Below are positions 35,960-44,173 of a stretch of 64,000 bases of DNA, piece by piece (positions within the stretch are counted from its first letter, which is position 1; the number at the start of each line of letters is the position of its first letter). The stretch is taken from assembly GCA_963695505.1 (NCBI GenBank), contig CAVOGX010000005.1, forward strand, positions 1-64,000. Reading direction: 5' to 3'. The notes below the pieces were generated by a model, which ran no database searches, was not told the DNA's origin, and saw only the letters and a list, made by a program, of their open reading frames with translations. The position numbers and the translations under genes were made by a program. This DNA is from JACSRF01 sp963695505 (lineage in GTDB: Bacteria > Chloroflexota > Anaerolineae > Promineifilales > Promineifilaceae).

Positions 35960-37195
35960 ATGGCTACCAATCAAGTTATTACACAACCCTCTTCCCAGAG
36001 TAATTTACCCTTACGGCTGTGGTATGCATTGCTGCTGGCCATGATAGGTGTTGGACTTGTCGGCATTTACCAGGTTCTCTGGAATGGCCTTGTCGTTACC
36101 AATCTGAATGACCGTGTTCCCTGGGGCTTGTGGATCACCCACGACCTTTCTGCCATCGGTTTAGGTGCAGGAGCATTTACTTTTTCTGCAGTGGTCTATC
36201 TTTTTCGCATTAAACGATTTGAGCCTATCGCCAGGGCTGCCGTGTTTGTAGGTTTCCTCGGCTACACCTCGGCAATGCTGGCTCTGGCCATGGACATTGG
36301 CCGCCCCGATCGCTTTTGGCACCCACTCGTATATTGGAACGTTCACTCTGTTCTTTGGGAAATTACACTGTGCGTCATTTTGTATTCAACAGTGTTGGTA
36401 ATTGAGTTTTTACCAATTTTGTTTGAAAGCCCATTATTTTCCAGGTGGCCCAGACTTCGTGCTTTTGGCCACAAACTCCACCGACTGACCCCCGTTATGG
36501 CTGTTATTGGCCTGGGCCTCTCTCTGCTGCACCAGTCCTCCTTAGGCGCTACCTATGGTGTGCTTACAGGTCGTGAAATATGGTTCAAGCCTTCTATGCC
36601 AGTTCTATTCATCTTATCGGCCGTAGCTGGCGGTGTATCCCTGACGCTCCTGGCCACCATGATAGTATGGAAGCTGACGGGACGAGAGGTGATTGACAAA
36701 TTTTTACGCCGCGACATTGCTCGCCTTGCTGCCGGTGCCTTACTTGCTTATCTTTACCTCAAAATTTGGGATTGGGCAGCCACATCATACTATAGCCATG
36801 CACCCGGAACGGCCGATGCCTTGGCGCGCCTCTCGGCAACGACCCCTTATACACGTTCCTTTTGGTTAATTGAGGTGTTTCTAGGGGGTGTTGTCCCTGT
36901 GGTGATTCTGCTGAACCGCCCATTACGCCGCCGTCATGGGGTCTTTATGATAGGTTTAGCATTTGCAGTCTTTGGCGTGATTGTAAATCGCTGGAATGTA
37001 ACTTTATCCGGTTTAATAGTTCCCCCTCAATGGTCGCCCGGAGTATTAGGGAATATTGTTGCTGCCGCTTATATTCCATCTTGGACAGAAGTATCTGTGT
37101 CGCTTGGTATTTTAGGCTATTCGCTATTGGCTTTCACTCTTGGGGTGCGGCACTTACCAATCTATCCAGAATCGGATTCTGAACACCATTCCTAA
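35960..37195 (+). CDS. NrfD/PsrC-like quinone-interacting membrane subunit
   Basis: 411 residues with about ten membrane helices. NrfD-family features include the N-terminal VPWGLWITHDLSAIGLGAG, AMDIGRPDRFWHPL and the helix VFGVIVNRWNVTLSG. This family binds menaquinone and passes electrons to or from the FeS subunit; some members also conserve energy. It ends the three-gene operon. ATG 35960 lies seven bases after AGAGGAGG; the longer ORF upstream overlaps the FeS gene and has no homology there. An intrinsic terminator follows. Confidence 0.9.
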   Translation: MATNQVITQPSSQSNLPLRLWYALLLAMIGVGLVGIYQVLWNGLVVTNLNDRVPWGLWITHDLSAIGLGAGAFTFSAVVYLFRIKRFEPIARAAVFVGFLGYTSAMLALAMDIGRPDRFWHPLVYWNVHSVLWEITLCVILYSTVLVIEFLPILFESPLFSRWPRLRAFGHKLHRLTPVMAVIGLGLSLLHQSSLGATYGVLTGREIWFKPSMPVLFILSAVAGGVSLTLLATMIVWKLTGREVIDKFLRRDIARLAAGALLAYLYLKIWDWAATSYYSHAPGTADALARLSATTPYTRSFWLIEVFLGGVVPVVILLNRPLRRRHGVFMIGLAFAVFGVIVNRWNVTLSGLIVPPQWSPGVLGNIVAAAYIPSWTEVSVSLGILGYSLLAFTLGVRHLPIYPESDSEHHS

Positions 37196-37216
37196 AAAAC
37201 CGTGTCATATTTCCTG

Positions 37217-37248
37217 AAAAAGCCCAGACTTTTTGATGGGCTTTTTTT
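37217..37248 (+). terminator. Intrinsic terminator after nrfD-like gene
   Basis: AAAAAGCCCA and TGGGCTTTTT form a stem over a T-rich loop, followed by more T residues. Confidence 0.85.
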
Positions 37249-37276
37249 ATTCAATAAATGGCACTTTACGTAAATG

Positions 37277-37352
37277 ATGACAAAAATTTCTTAAATCCAT
37301 GACAAATGTCATCTATTTTTGTTGAGATCATAAGCCAGAAATACGCTATACT
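37277..37352 (+). promoter_or_regulatory. Decahaem promoter with shared ATGACA-N2-TGTCAT operator
   Basis: ATGACA-AA-TGTCAT lies at 37299-37312, with an extra ATGACA at 37277-37282. Downstream are TTGAGA (37322-37327) and a -10-like TATACT (37347-37352). The palindrome centre is about 42 bp above the -10 box, one helical turn nearer than in the arsR promoter (about 52 bp). Confidence 0.55.
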
Positions 37353-37439
37353 TACTTAGAAATTTTTAATCTTTTAAACTCTAAGACAAGAAAATCTGGC
37401 CATTGGGGAGAGTTGTAAGGAAAAAAAGGAGATTGACTT

Positions 37440-39674
37440 ATGCGTCTTATGAAGACTCGTATTCTAGCACTGGCGTTACTGGTCTATTTGCTGACCGCTT
37501 GTGGAGGAGAAGAACTAGTAGAAGTGACACGAGTGGTGCGGCTGCCTGGCGAAACTGTCGAAGTAACGCGGGTTGTGGAAAGAGAGGTGGTGGTAACGCC
37601 ACAGCCAACTCCTACACCTAGTCCATCTGAATTGGGGCTCTTATTAGTTGAAGGCGTCCCATATCAACAACAGTGGGCGATTTCCCCCCATGCTAATTTG
37701 GAAGCAGAAGCATTCCGGCACTGGGATGAAGATGACCCTGCTGAGATACCGGTGCAGTGCGCTAAATGTCATAGCACCTTAGGTTATCTGGATTTCCTTG
37801 GAGCTGATAGCTCGACGCCTGGTGTGGTAGACGCTCCCTCTCCATTAGGTACCGTGGTTGAATGTGCGGCATGTCATAATCCAGTTGCTTTGGAAAAAAC
37901 GAGTGTCATCTTTCCTTCTGGTGTGGAGGTGATGGGTCTTGGTGATGAGGCGCGCTGCATGGAATGCCATCAGGGTCGTTCCTCAAAAGCTACTGTGGAT
38001 GCTTCAATAGAAAGTGCTGGTTTAACAGCAGAAGACCTGGACGTAGTTAACGAGGATTTGGGCTTTACGAATATCCATTATTATGCGGCGGCAGCGACAC
38101 AGTACGGTAACATTGTGATGGGTGGCTACGAGTACGAAGGAAAATCCTATGATGCTCGTTTTGATCACGTTGCTCCATATGATTCTTGTGTAGACTGCCA
38201 TGATGCCCATACGTTGGAATTGAAGCTGGATGAGTGTAGTTCTTGCCATGGCAGCTTGAACACCCCAGAAGATTTGTTGAATGTACGCTTCCTCGGCTCC
38301 TTAGTTGATTACGATGGAGATGGCAACATGGAAGAGGGGCTGTACTTTGAAATTGAAACAATGCGCGAAATGCTCTACGAAGCCATGCAAACCTACGCTG
38401 CGGAAGTGAGCGGTACGCCTCTTGTATATGATGAAATGGCCTATCCATATTTCTTTGCTGATACAAACGGTAATGGAACGGTAGATGGTGAGGAGAGCCG
38501 GTTTAATGCCTGGACGCCGCGTTTGGCAAAGGCTGCATACAACTATCAGGTTTCTTTGAAAGACCCAGGACGTTATGCCCATGGCGGTAAATACGTCATA
38601 CAGTTGCTCTATGATGCAATGGAGGATTTGAATCAGGCGATTTCTACGCCGGTTGATATGAGCGGCATGAACCGCATTGACCATGGGCATTTTGCCGGCT
38701 CGGAGGAAGCATTTCGGCATTGGGATGAGGATGGATTTGTACCTTCATCATGCAGTAAGTGCCATTCGGATCAGGGGCTGCCTTTCTTCCTTGCCGAAGG
38801 AGTGAACATTTCTCAAAGTCCGTCTAATGGCTTGAACTGCGCAACATGTCATGACAATGTAACGACGTTTTCGCGGTATGTTGTGGAAGAAGTACTGTTT
38901 CCCAGTGGCGCTATGCTAAGTATGAGTGATTTAGACAGCAACTTATGCTTAGAATGCCATCAGGGCCGCGAATCGACAGCCAGTGTGGATGGGCGCATTG
39001 GAAGTTTGGATCCGGATGATCCCACCGGTGGGTTACGCTTCGTGAATGTCCATTATTTTGCTGCTGGCTCAACTGTATTTGGCACAGAAGCAAAAGGGAT
39101 ATATGAATATTCTGGTCAGTCATATCTTGGTCGGAATGAGCACGTTTCTCAATTTGACACCTGCGTGGAATGTCATGACTCCCATGCACAAGAGGTGGAA
39201 ATTGAGGCTTGCAGTATTTGCCATGCTGGGGTGGAAACGGCCGTTGATCTGCACAATATCCGCTTCAACGAAGAACAAATATATGTTGACTGGGATGGGG
39301 ACGGTGACGTCGCTGAAGGTATTTTCAGCGAAATTGAAACAATGCGCGACATCTTATATTCAGCAATGCAAGCATATGCAGCCAACACCGCGGGGGTTGA
39401 TGGCATTGCGTACAATGCCGCACGTTATCCCTATTTCTTCATCGATGCCGATGGTGATGGCCAACTAAGCGCAGATGAAACCAACGCTTATTCAACCTGG
39501 ACACCTCGGTTGCTGCGTGCTGCCTACAACTACCAATATGTGTTAAAGGACCCAGGGGCTTATGCTCATAATGGAAAGTATGTTGTGCAGGTATTGTTTG
39601 ACACTCTGGTAGATATTGGTGCGGATACAATTGGCATGAGCCGACCCGAAGTTTTGGCTGAGCCTGCACCGTAG
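37440..39674 (+). CDS. Decahaem c-type cytochrome lipoprotein (two pentahaem repeats), paralogue 1
   Basis: 744 residues. Lipobox YLLTAC is followed by a tether with repeated EVTRVV units. Two homologous halves (about 70-415 and 415-735) each carry five CXXCH sites: CAKCH, CAACH, CMECH, CVDCH, CSSCH, then CSKCH, CATCH, CLECH, CVECH, CSICH. Each half also has the block HWDED, FPSG, CHQGR and a YAAAA/YFAAG motif. Calcium-type loops recur after the fifth haem (DYDGDGNMEEG, DTNGNGTVDGEE, DWDGDGDVAEG, DADGDGQLSADE). I do not recognise a named family. It is likely an outer-face electron carrier for extracellular or inter-protein transfer. GGAG is eight bases before the ATG. Confidence 0.85.
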   Translation: MRLMKTRILALALLVYLLTACGGEELVEVTRVVRLPGETVEVTRVVEREVVVTPQPTPTPSPSELGLLLVEGVPYQQQWAISPHANLEAEAFRHWDEDDPAEIPVQCAKCHSTLGYLDFLGADSSTPGVVDAPSPLGTVVECAACHNPVALEKTSVIFPSGVEVMGLGDEARCMECHQGRSSKATVDASIESAGLTAEDLDVVNEDLGFTNIHYYAAAATQYGNIVMGGYEYEGKSYDARFDHVAPYDSCVDCHDAHTLELKLDECSSCHGSLNTPEDLLNVRFLGSLVDYDGDGNMEEGLYFEIETMREMLYEAMQTYAAEVSGTPLVYDEMAYPYFFADTNGNGTVDGEESRFNAWTPRLAKAAYNYQVSLKDPGRYAHGGKYVIQLLYDAMEDLNQAISTPVDMSGMNRIDHGHFAGSEEAFRHWDEDGFVPSSCSKCHSDQGLPFFLAEGVNISQSPSNGLNCATCHDNVTTFSRYVVEEVLFPSGAMLSMSDLDSNLCLECHQGRESTASVDGRIGSLDPDDPTGGLRFVNVHYFAAGSTVFGTEAKGIYEYSGQSYLGRNEHVSQFDTCVECHDSHAQEVEIEACSICHAGVETAVDLHNIRFNEEQIYVDWDGDGDVAEGIFSEIETMRDILYSAMQAYAANTAGVDGIAYNAARYPYFFIDADGDGQLSADETNAYSTWTPRLLRAAYNYQYVLKDPGAYAHNGKYVVQVLFDTLVDIGADTIGMSRPEVLAEPAP

Positions 39675-40030
39675 CTACAATATTGTAATGTGGTATTATG
39701 AAAGTTAGGTAACCGCGTTTAATGAATTTATTCGGTAGCAGATGGTTCTAAAGCCGGTTTCCTGAACAGCTAGCAATGGTTGAAACCGAAGGAGGCAAAA
39801 AAACATTTAACTCACCTTTGGCGTAGCTCAGGTAAAATCTGAAGTAATGTTAGAGGTGTACAGTTACATGGTGGCTTCCAAATAGATACCTTGTTAATCG
39901 GTGCCCTGTCCTGCAGCTGTGGCACACTGACAGATGGAAATGCAGGACAAGGCACATGGTTAGTCGTACATACAGAGGCATTCTCTAACTCCGTATGTAT
40001 TTGTATCTTTTAGAGAAAGGAGGATAACCA
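39675..40030 (+). promoter_or_regulatory. Structured 5' leader of decahaem gene 2
   Basis: 356 nt without an ORF. It can form two hairpins: CGGTTTC/GAAACCG (39755-39761 with 39782-39788), and a 15-bp stem with one C-A mismatch (GTGCC-TGTCCTGCA at 39901-39915 with TGCAGGACA-GGCAC at 39941-39955) over a 25-nt loop. I could not match it to c-di-GMP, cobalamin or other known riboswitches. An AAAGGAGG site ends the leader. Confidence 0.4.
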
Positions 40031-42208
40031 ATGGTTAATTCAAATAAGCGCATCATTTTAGTCATTGGATTCCTGCTGTTATTTTTGCTGTTGTTTACAG
40101 CATGCAGTCAGGAACCAGTGGAAGTGACCCGCATCGTCGAGGTTGAGGTGCCCGTCGAAGTACCGGGCGGAGAAACCCAGGTAGAGGTACCCGGCCCCGA
40201 GGTGGAGGTCACACGAATCGTGGAGGTGATGGTAGAACCAGAGGTAGCGGTTGATGCCATCCCCTTCTTGGAAGCATGGCAAAGCTCCGGACATGCCGAT
40301 GCGGCAGCCGAAGCCTTTGTCCACTGGGATGAAGATGATCCTCAAGAAGTGCCAACCAATTGTGCGAAGTGCCACAGCACGCCTGGATACCTGGACTTCT
40401 TAGGGGCAGATGGCAGCGCCTTTGGCTCAGTGGAAAATGCTGCCCCAATTGGATCAACAGTAGAATGTGCAGCCTGCCATAATGACGTAACCTTGGGTCT
40501 GACCAGTGTGGTCTTTCCCTCTGGGGTAGAAGTTATGGGCCTGGGTGATGAAGCCCGCTGTATGCAATGTCACCAGGGTCGCAGCTCTAAGCTCACAGTA
40601 GACCAAGGGATCCTTGATGCCGGTCTTGACCCGGTAGCAGACCTGGACACAGTGAGCGAGGAGGTTGGCTTCACCAACATTCACTACTATGCTGCCGCCG
40701 CTACGCTGTACGGCAAGGTGGCTATGGGTGGGTATGAGTATGAAGGCAAGGCGTACGACGGCAAATTCGATCATGTGGCCGGCTACGATTCCTGTATAGA
40801 CTGCCATAACCCACACACCCTTGAAGTCAAAGTCGATGAATGTACCGCATGCCATACTGGCGTGACCTCTGCTGAAGACCTTGTCAACATCCGCATGGTT
40901 GGTTCTCTAGTAGACTACGACGGCGATGACGACCTGGAAGAGGGCATTATGGCTGAAATTCAGGGGCTGCAGGAAATGCTGGCTCAGGCAATGACAGCTT
41001 ACTCAACAGAAGTTGCGGGTGCTGGCATTGTGTATGACGCCGCCAGTTACCCTTACTTCTTTGATGATGCCGGCGAACGGTATGGCACCTGGACGCCACG
41101 CCTGGCCAAGGCGGCCTACAACTATCAGGTTTCGTTGAAGGATCCTGGCGAGTTTGCTCACGGTGGCAAGTACATCATCCAATTGCTATATGATTCCATT
41201 GAAGATTTGAACAACGCCATAGCTGAGCCGGTTGACCTGAGCAATGCCCATCGTATTGACCATGGCCACTTTGCCGGTTCGGAAGAAGCGTTCCGCCATT
41301 GGGATGAAGACGGATTTGTCCCCGGTTCTTGCAGTGTGTGCCATTCCGCAGCCGGTTTGCCTTTGTTTGCGGAGCAGGGGGTAGCAATTAATCAGCCAAC
41401 CAGCAATGGCCTAAATTGCGCTACCTGCCACAACAGCTTGACAGAATACACGCTGTATGAATTTGCAGAGGTGACCTTCCCCAGTGGGGAGACTGTGTCC
41501 TTGGCTGCGGACGAAACAGACGAGGCTGGTCTAAAGAGCAACATGTGTTTGAACTGTCACCAGGGGCGGTCATCAACAGTTTCCGTTGATCGTTCCTTGA
41601 GCGGTTTAGATGACGACGTTGCATCGGAATCAATTCGCTTCCAAAATATCCACTACTTTGCTGCTGGTGCCACGCTGTTTGGCACTGAGGTGAAGGGCGC
41701 TTACGAATTTACCGGGCAAACTTACCTGGGCCGCAACGTCCACGTGGAGAACTTCGACTCTTGTAGCGAATGCCACAATGCGCATGCATTAGAAGTTGTT
41801 TTTGAAGATTGCGCCTTTTGCCATGAGAATGTTGCTACGCCAGAAGATCTGCCGGCGATACGTGTGGCCGAGACTGACTTTGATGGTGACGGCGACGTAG
41901 CGGAAGGTCTGGCGGGCGAGATTGAAACTATGGCTGAAGTGCTCTATGCCGCTATGCAGGCTTATGCAGATGGCATTGAGGGCGTTGATGCAATTGTTTA
42001 CGATCCCAGTGCCTACCCGTACTTCTTCAATGACGCGGGTGATCGTTATGCAACCTGGACACCAAACCTACTGCGGGCTGGTTACAACTACCAGTACGTG
42101 CAGAAGGATCCAGGGGCGTACGCTCATAACGGTCTGTACGTCATACAGTTCCTGTACGACTCGATCAATGCGGTGGGTGGCAGCACCGCCGGCATGACAC
42201 GGCCGTAA
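40031..42208 (+). CDS. Decahaem c-type cytochrome lipoprotein (two pentahaem repeats), paralogue 2
   Basis: 725 residues, colinear with the preceding gene: lipobox LFTAC, a VEV/EVPG-rich tether, then two five-haem halves (CAKCH, CAACH, CMQCH, CIDCH, CTACH; CSVCH, CATCH, CLNCH, CSECH, CAFCH). Calcium-like loops (DYDGDDDLEEG, DFDGDGDVAEG) recur at the same places, but the dockerin-like inserts of paralogue 1 are shorter. The two genes clearly arose by tandem duplication after an older internal duplication. Separate leader and terminator suggest separate expression. No AACGGCCGTT copy occurs inside. Function is inferred as outer-face electron transfer. Confidence 0.85.
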   Translation: MVNSNKRIILVIGFLLLFLLLFTACSQEPVEVTRIVEVEVPVEVPGGETQVEVPGPEVEVTRIVEVMVEPEVAVDAIPFLEAWQSSGHADAAAEAFVHWDEDDPQEVPTNCAKCHSTPGYLDFLGADGSAFGSVENAAPIGSTVECAACHNDVTLGLTSVVFPSGVEVMGLGDEARCMQCHQGRSSKLTVDQGILDAGLDPVADLDTVSEEVGFTNIHYYAAAATLYGKVAMGGYEYEGKAYDGKFDHVAGYDSCIDCHNPHTLEVKVDECTACHTGVTSAEDLVNIRMVGSLVDYDGDDDLEEGIMAEIQGLQEMLAQAMTAYSTEVAGAGIVYDAASYPYFFDDAGERYGTWTPRLAKAAYNYQVSLKDPGEFAHGGKYIIQLLYDSIEDLNNAIAEPVDLSNAHRIDHGHFAGSEEAFRHWDEDGFVPGSCSVCHSAAGLPLFAEQGVAINQPTSNGLNCATCHNSLTEYTLYEFAEVTFPSGETVSLAADETDEAGLKSNMCLNCHQGRSSTVSVDRSLSGLDDDVASESIRFQNIHYFAAGATLFGTEVKGAYEFTGQTYLGRNVHVENFDSCSECHNAHALEVVFEDCAFCHENVATPEDLPAIRVAETDFDGDGDVAEGLAGEIETMAEVLYAAMQAYADGIEGVDAIVYDPSAYPYFFNDAGDRYATWTPNLLRAGYNYQYVQKDPGAYAHNGLYVIQFLYDSINAVGGSTAGMTRP

Positions 42209-42241
42209 TCCGCTAGATTCAAATAAATAGAACAAGTATTA

Positions 42242-42277
42242 CAAGCCGGGCAATAAACCACCCGGCTTTTTCTTTTT
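42242..42277 (+). terminator. Intrinsic terminator of decahaem gene 2
   Basis: AAGCCGGG and CCCGGCTT pair across a 10-nt loop and are followed by a T-rich tail. Confidence 0.88.
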
Positions 42278-42296
42278 CTCCTATAAACAGTTGCCA

Positions 42297-42331
42297 TAAA
42301 AAAAGGTGGCCGAAAAAGGGCCACCTTTATA
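42297..42331 (-). terminator. Intrinsic terminator of the NapC-like gene
   Basis: AAAGGTGGCC and GGCCACCTTT form a 10-bp stem. The T-run (seven T) is on the - strand, serving the gene ending at 42380. Confidence 0.88.
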
Positions 42332-42379
42332 CTGAAAAAACCGTTGGATGTTGGGTAAGATAATCGCGCGTTGGTGAGG

Positions 42380-44104
42380 TTATTTTTCTGGTGCGCCAGA
42401 AGCAATCCACTCCTTTACCGCAACTAGCTCTTCGTCCAGCATCTGACCAAAGTGTTCCAGCGGCCCTGATTGACGCGTAATTAATAAGCTTGCTGCCGGA
42501 TCGCCCGGTATGATGACTTCGCCTGTATCTCCGCCTTTCAGCATTGCGGCATAGCTGCTGAGGTCTAACCCAGCTTCAGCTTGAGAGCCACTGTGGCAAA
42601 ATGTGCAACGGCCGTCAAATAGCGCCTTGAAGGTTCCCTCATACGTGCGGGCGACCCCTTCCAGCAGGTAAGGGCTGGTATTGAGCAAAATGTAGAGCTG
42701 GCGGTCCAGCACCGGCTGTAGGGTTAGTTCATCAAACCCTGTAAATGCCCACTTGTTGGCATGGCAAGCCACATTGCCACAAAACGAGCCATCGGCTGGC
42801 GGCTTTCCTTCTAACTCTGTGTAATCAACGCCTGAGTCTCCTGGTTCATGGCAGGCTGCACAAGAGCTGTCAATCGCTCTCCCATGCAGTGTAATCCAAC
42901 TGCTGTGCGTGTGCGATGTGGGTTCGGGTCCTTGTGCCAGCTCAATATTGGTCACTAGAGACTCGTCGGCCGTCACTGGTATAGAGTGACACAAATTGCA
43001 CTCCAGGCGAATTGCTTCCTCTGTGCCTGAAAGATGCTTGCCATCGTGGCAGCGAAAACAGCCGGGGGTATCTTTATGACCAAGATTGTCAGGATGCGTT
43101 TCCCAATCTAATTCCTGCTCTGGAAAAACCATCTGCACATACATCTCTTCTAAAGCCGCGACCGCCTCATTAATCACTTCTTCTTGAGTGGCATAAATCT
43201 CAGGATACTCTTCTGCATAAAAAGCTTCCAATTCTGTAAATGTCTCATTTGCTTCTTCCAGGCTTTCATATTTGACACTCAGCAGTTCTTCAGCTTTTTC
43301 TTTTACAAAAGGGAGTTCTTGGGAAATTAATCCTTTTGTTATTGCCTGGTTAATGGCCTCTTCTGGATTGGGGATACTGTGCGTAATTCGGTTGTGGCAG
43401 GTTATACAATCTACTCTTTCCAGAAATTGCCCGGCGACATCTTCAGGGGTGACGTCTGAGGCAATATCATAATATTCGGTAACTGTGCCATCATCTTCAA
43501 TAACACGCACATAGGGTATATCTTGCTCCAGCCGGTCGGTAGCCAGATACCAGACTTCGTTTTCTATATGCCAATGTATGCCTCGGCCCAATCCTTCTCG
43601 TTTTGTGCCGCCGCCTGTTTTGAGCACTAAAAACAGGCTTTTTTCCGTGTTGGCTACATCCGGTTCATAACTTCTAATTTCCCGCAAGCTATCATCGGAG
43701 AATTTTTCGGGGAAGTGGCAAGTTTCGCAAGATTCACGCGCCGGGCGCATGGCCCGGGAGTAAATAGGAAACTCGTAATCTTGAGTCAATGTCAAGTATA
43801 CGTGACGTAAATCTCCGGCTTTACGGGAGAACTGGGTTGTCACGACATCACGCCCAATATGACATTCTACGCATTGCACACGGGCATGCGGGGACCGTTG
43901 GTAGGCACTATACTCTGGAGGCATTGTGTGACATGTCGTCCCACAGAATTCAGAAGAATTTGTATACGTCCAACCGTATACCGTCCCAGAAATTATGCTG
44001 GCGGTTAAGATCCCCATGAAAATAAATGGTAAGGCTCTTATCCATTTGGGACTACCCGGTGGGGGAAAGAAAAAGCGTCTTATTGCAGAAAAGATTTTGC
44101 GCAT
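42380..44104 (-). CDS. NapC/NirT-like multihaem cytochrome with C-terminal PSD-type haem domain
   Basis: 574 residues. One N-terminal membrane helix (LPFIFMGILTASIISGTVYG) leads into a NapC/NirT-like part (SSEFCGTTCHTM, VQCVECHIGR, ESCETCHFPE). About nine haem sites are visible, seven CXXCH plus two variants, CGTTCH (three spacer residues) and CGNVACH (four). A helical glutamate-rich segment near 270-330 follows, then CFRCH, CNLCH and CAACH. The C-terminus (CTFCHSGSQAEAGLDLSSY ... IIPGDPAASLL) resembles a planctomycete-type cytochrome c domain. NapC relatives oxidise menaquinol and hand electrons to periplasmic cytochromes. AAAGGGA precedes the ATG. Confidence 0.83.
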   Translation of the reverse strand: MRKIFSAIRRFFFPPPGSPKWIRALPFIFMGILTASIISGTVYGWTYTNSSEFCGTTCHTMPPEYSAYQRSPHARVQCVECHIGRDVVTTQFSRKAGDLRHVYLTLTQDYEFPIYSRAMRPARESCETCHFPEKFSDDSLREIRSYEPDVANTEKSLFLVLKTGGGTKREGLGRGIHWHIENEVWYLATDRLEQDIPYVRVIEDDGTVTEYYDIASDVTPEDVAGQFLERVDCITCHNRITHSIPNPEEAINQAITKGLISQELPFVKEKAEELLSVKYESLEEANETFTELEAFYAEEYPEIYATQEEVINEAVAALEEMYVQMVFPEQELDWETHPDNLGHKDTPGCFRCHDGKHLSGTEEAIRLECNLCHSIPVTADESLVTNIELAQGPEPTSHTHSSWITLHGRAIDSSCAACHEPGDSGVDYTELEGKPPADGSFCGNVACHANKWAFTGFDELTLQPVLDRQLYILLNTSPYLLEGVARTYEGTFKALFDGRCTFCHSGSQAEAGLDLSSYAAMLKGGDTGEVIIPGDPAASLLITRQSGPLEHFGQMLDEELVAVKEWIASGAPEK

Positions 44105-44173
44105 AATATTGTCCCTTTATCCAAGCAAATTTACATTTAAGTTTGATATCTTGATTTTCGCTACCACCTAACA

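Noticed and set aside
39675..40030. Known c-di-GMP or cobalamin riboswitch in the decahaem leader
   Set aside because: The conserved core sequences of those classes are absent.
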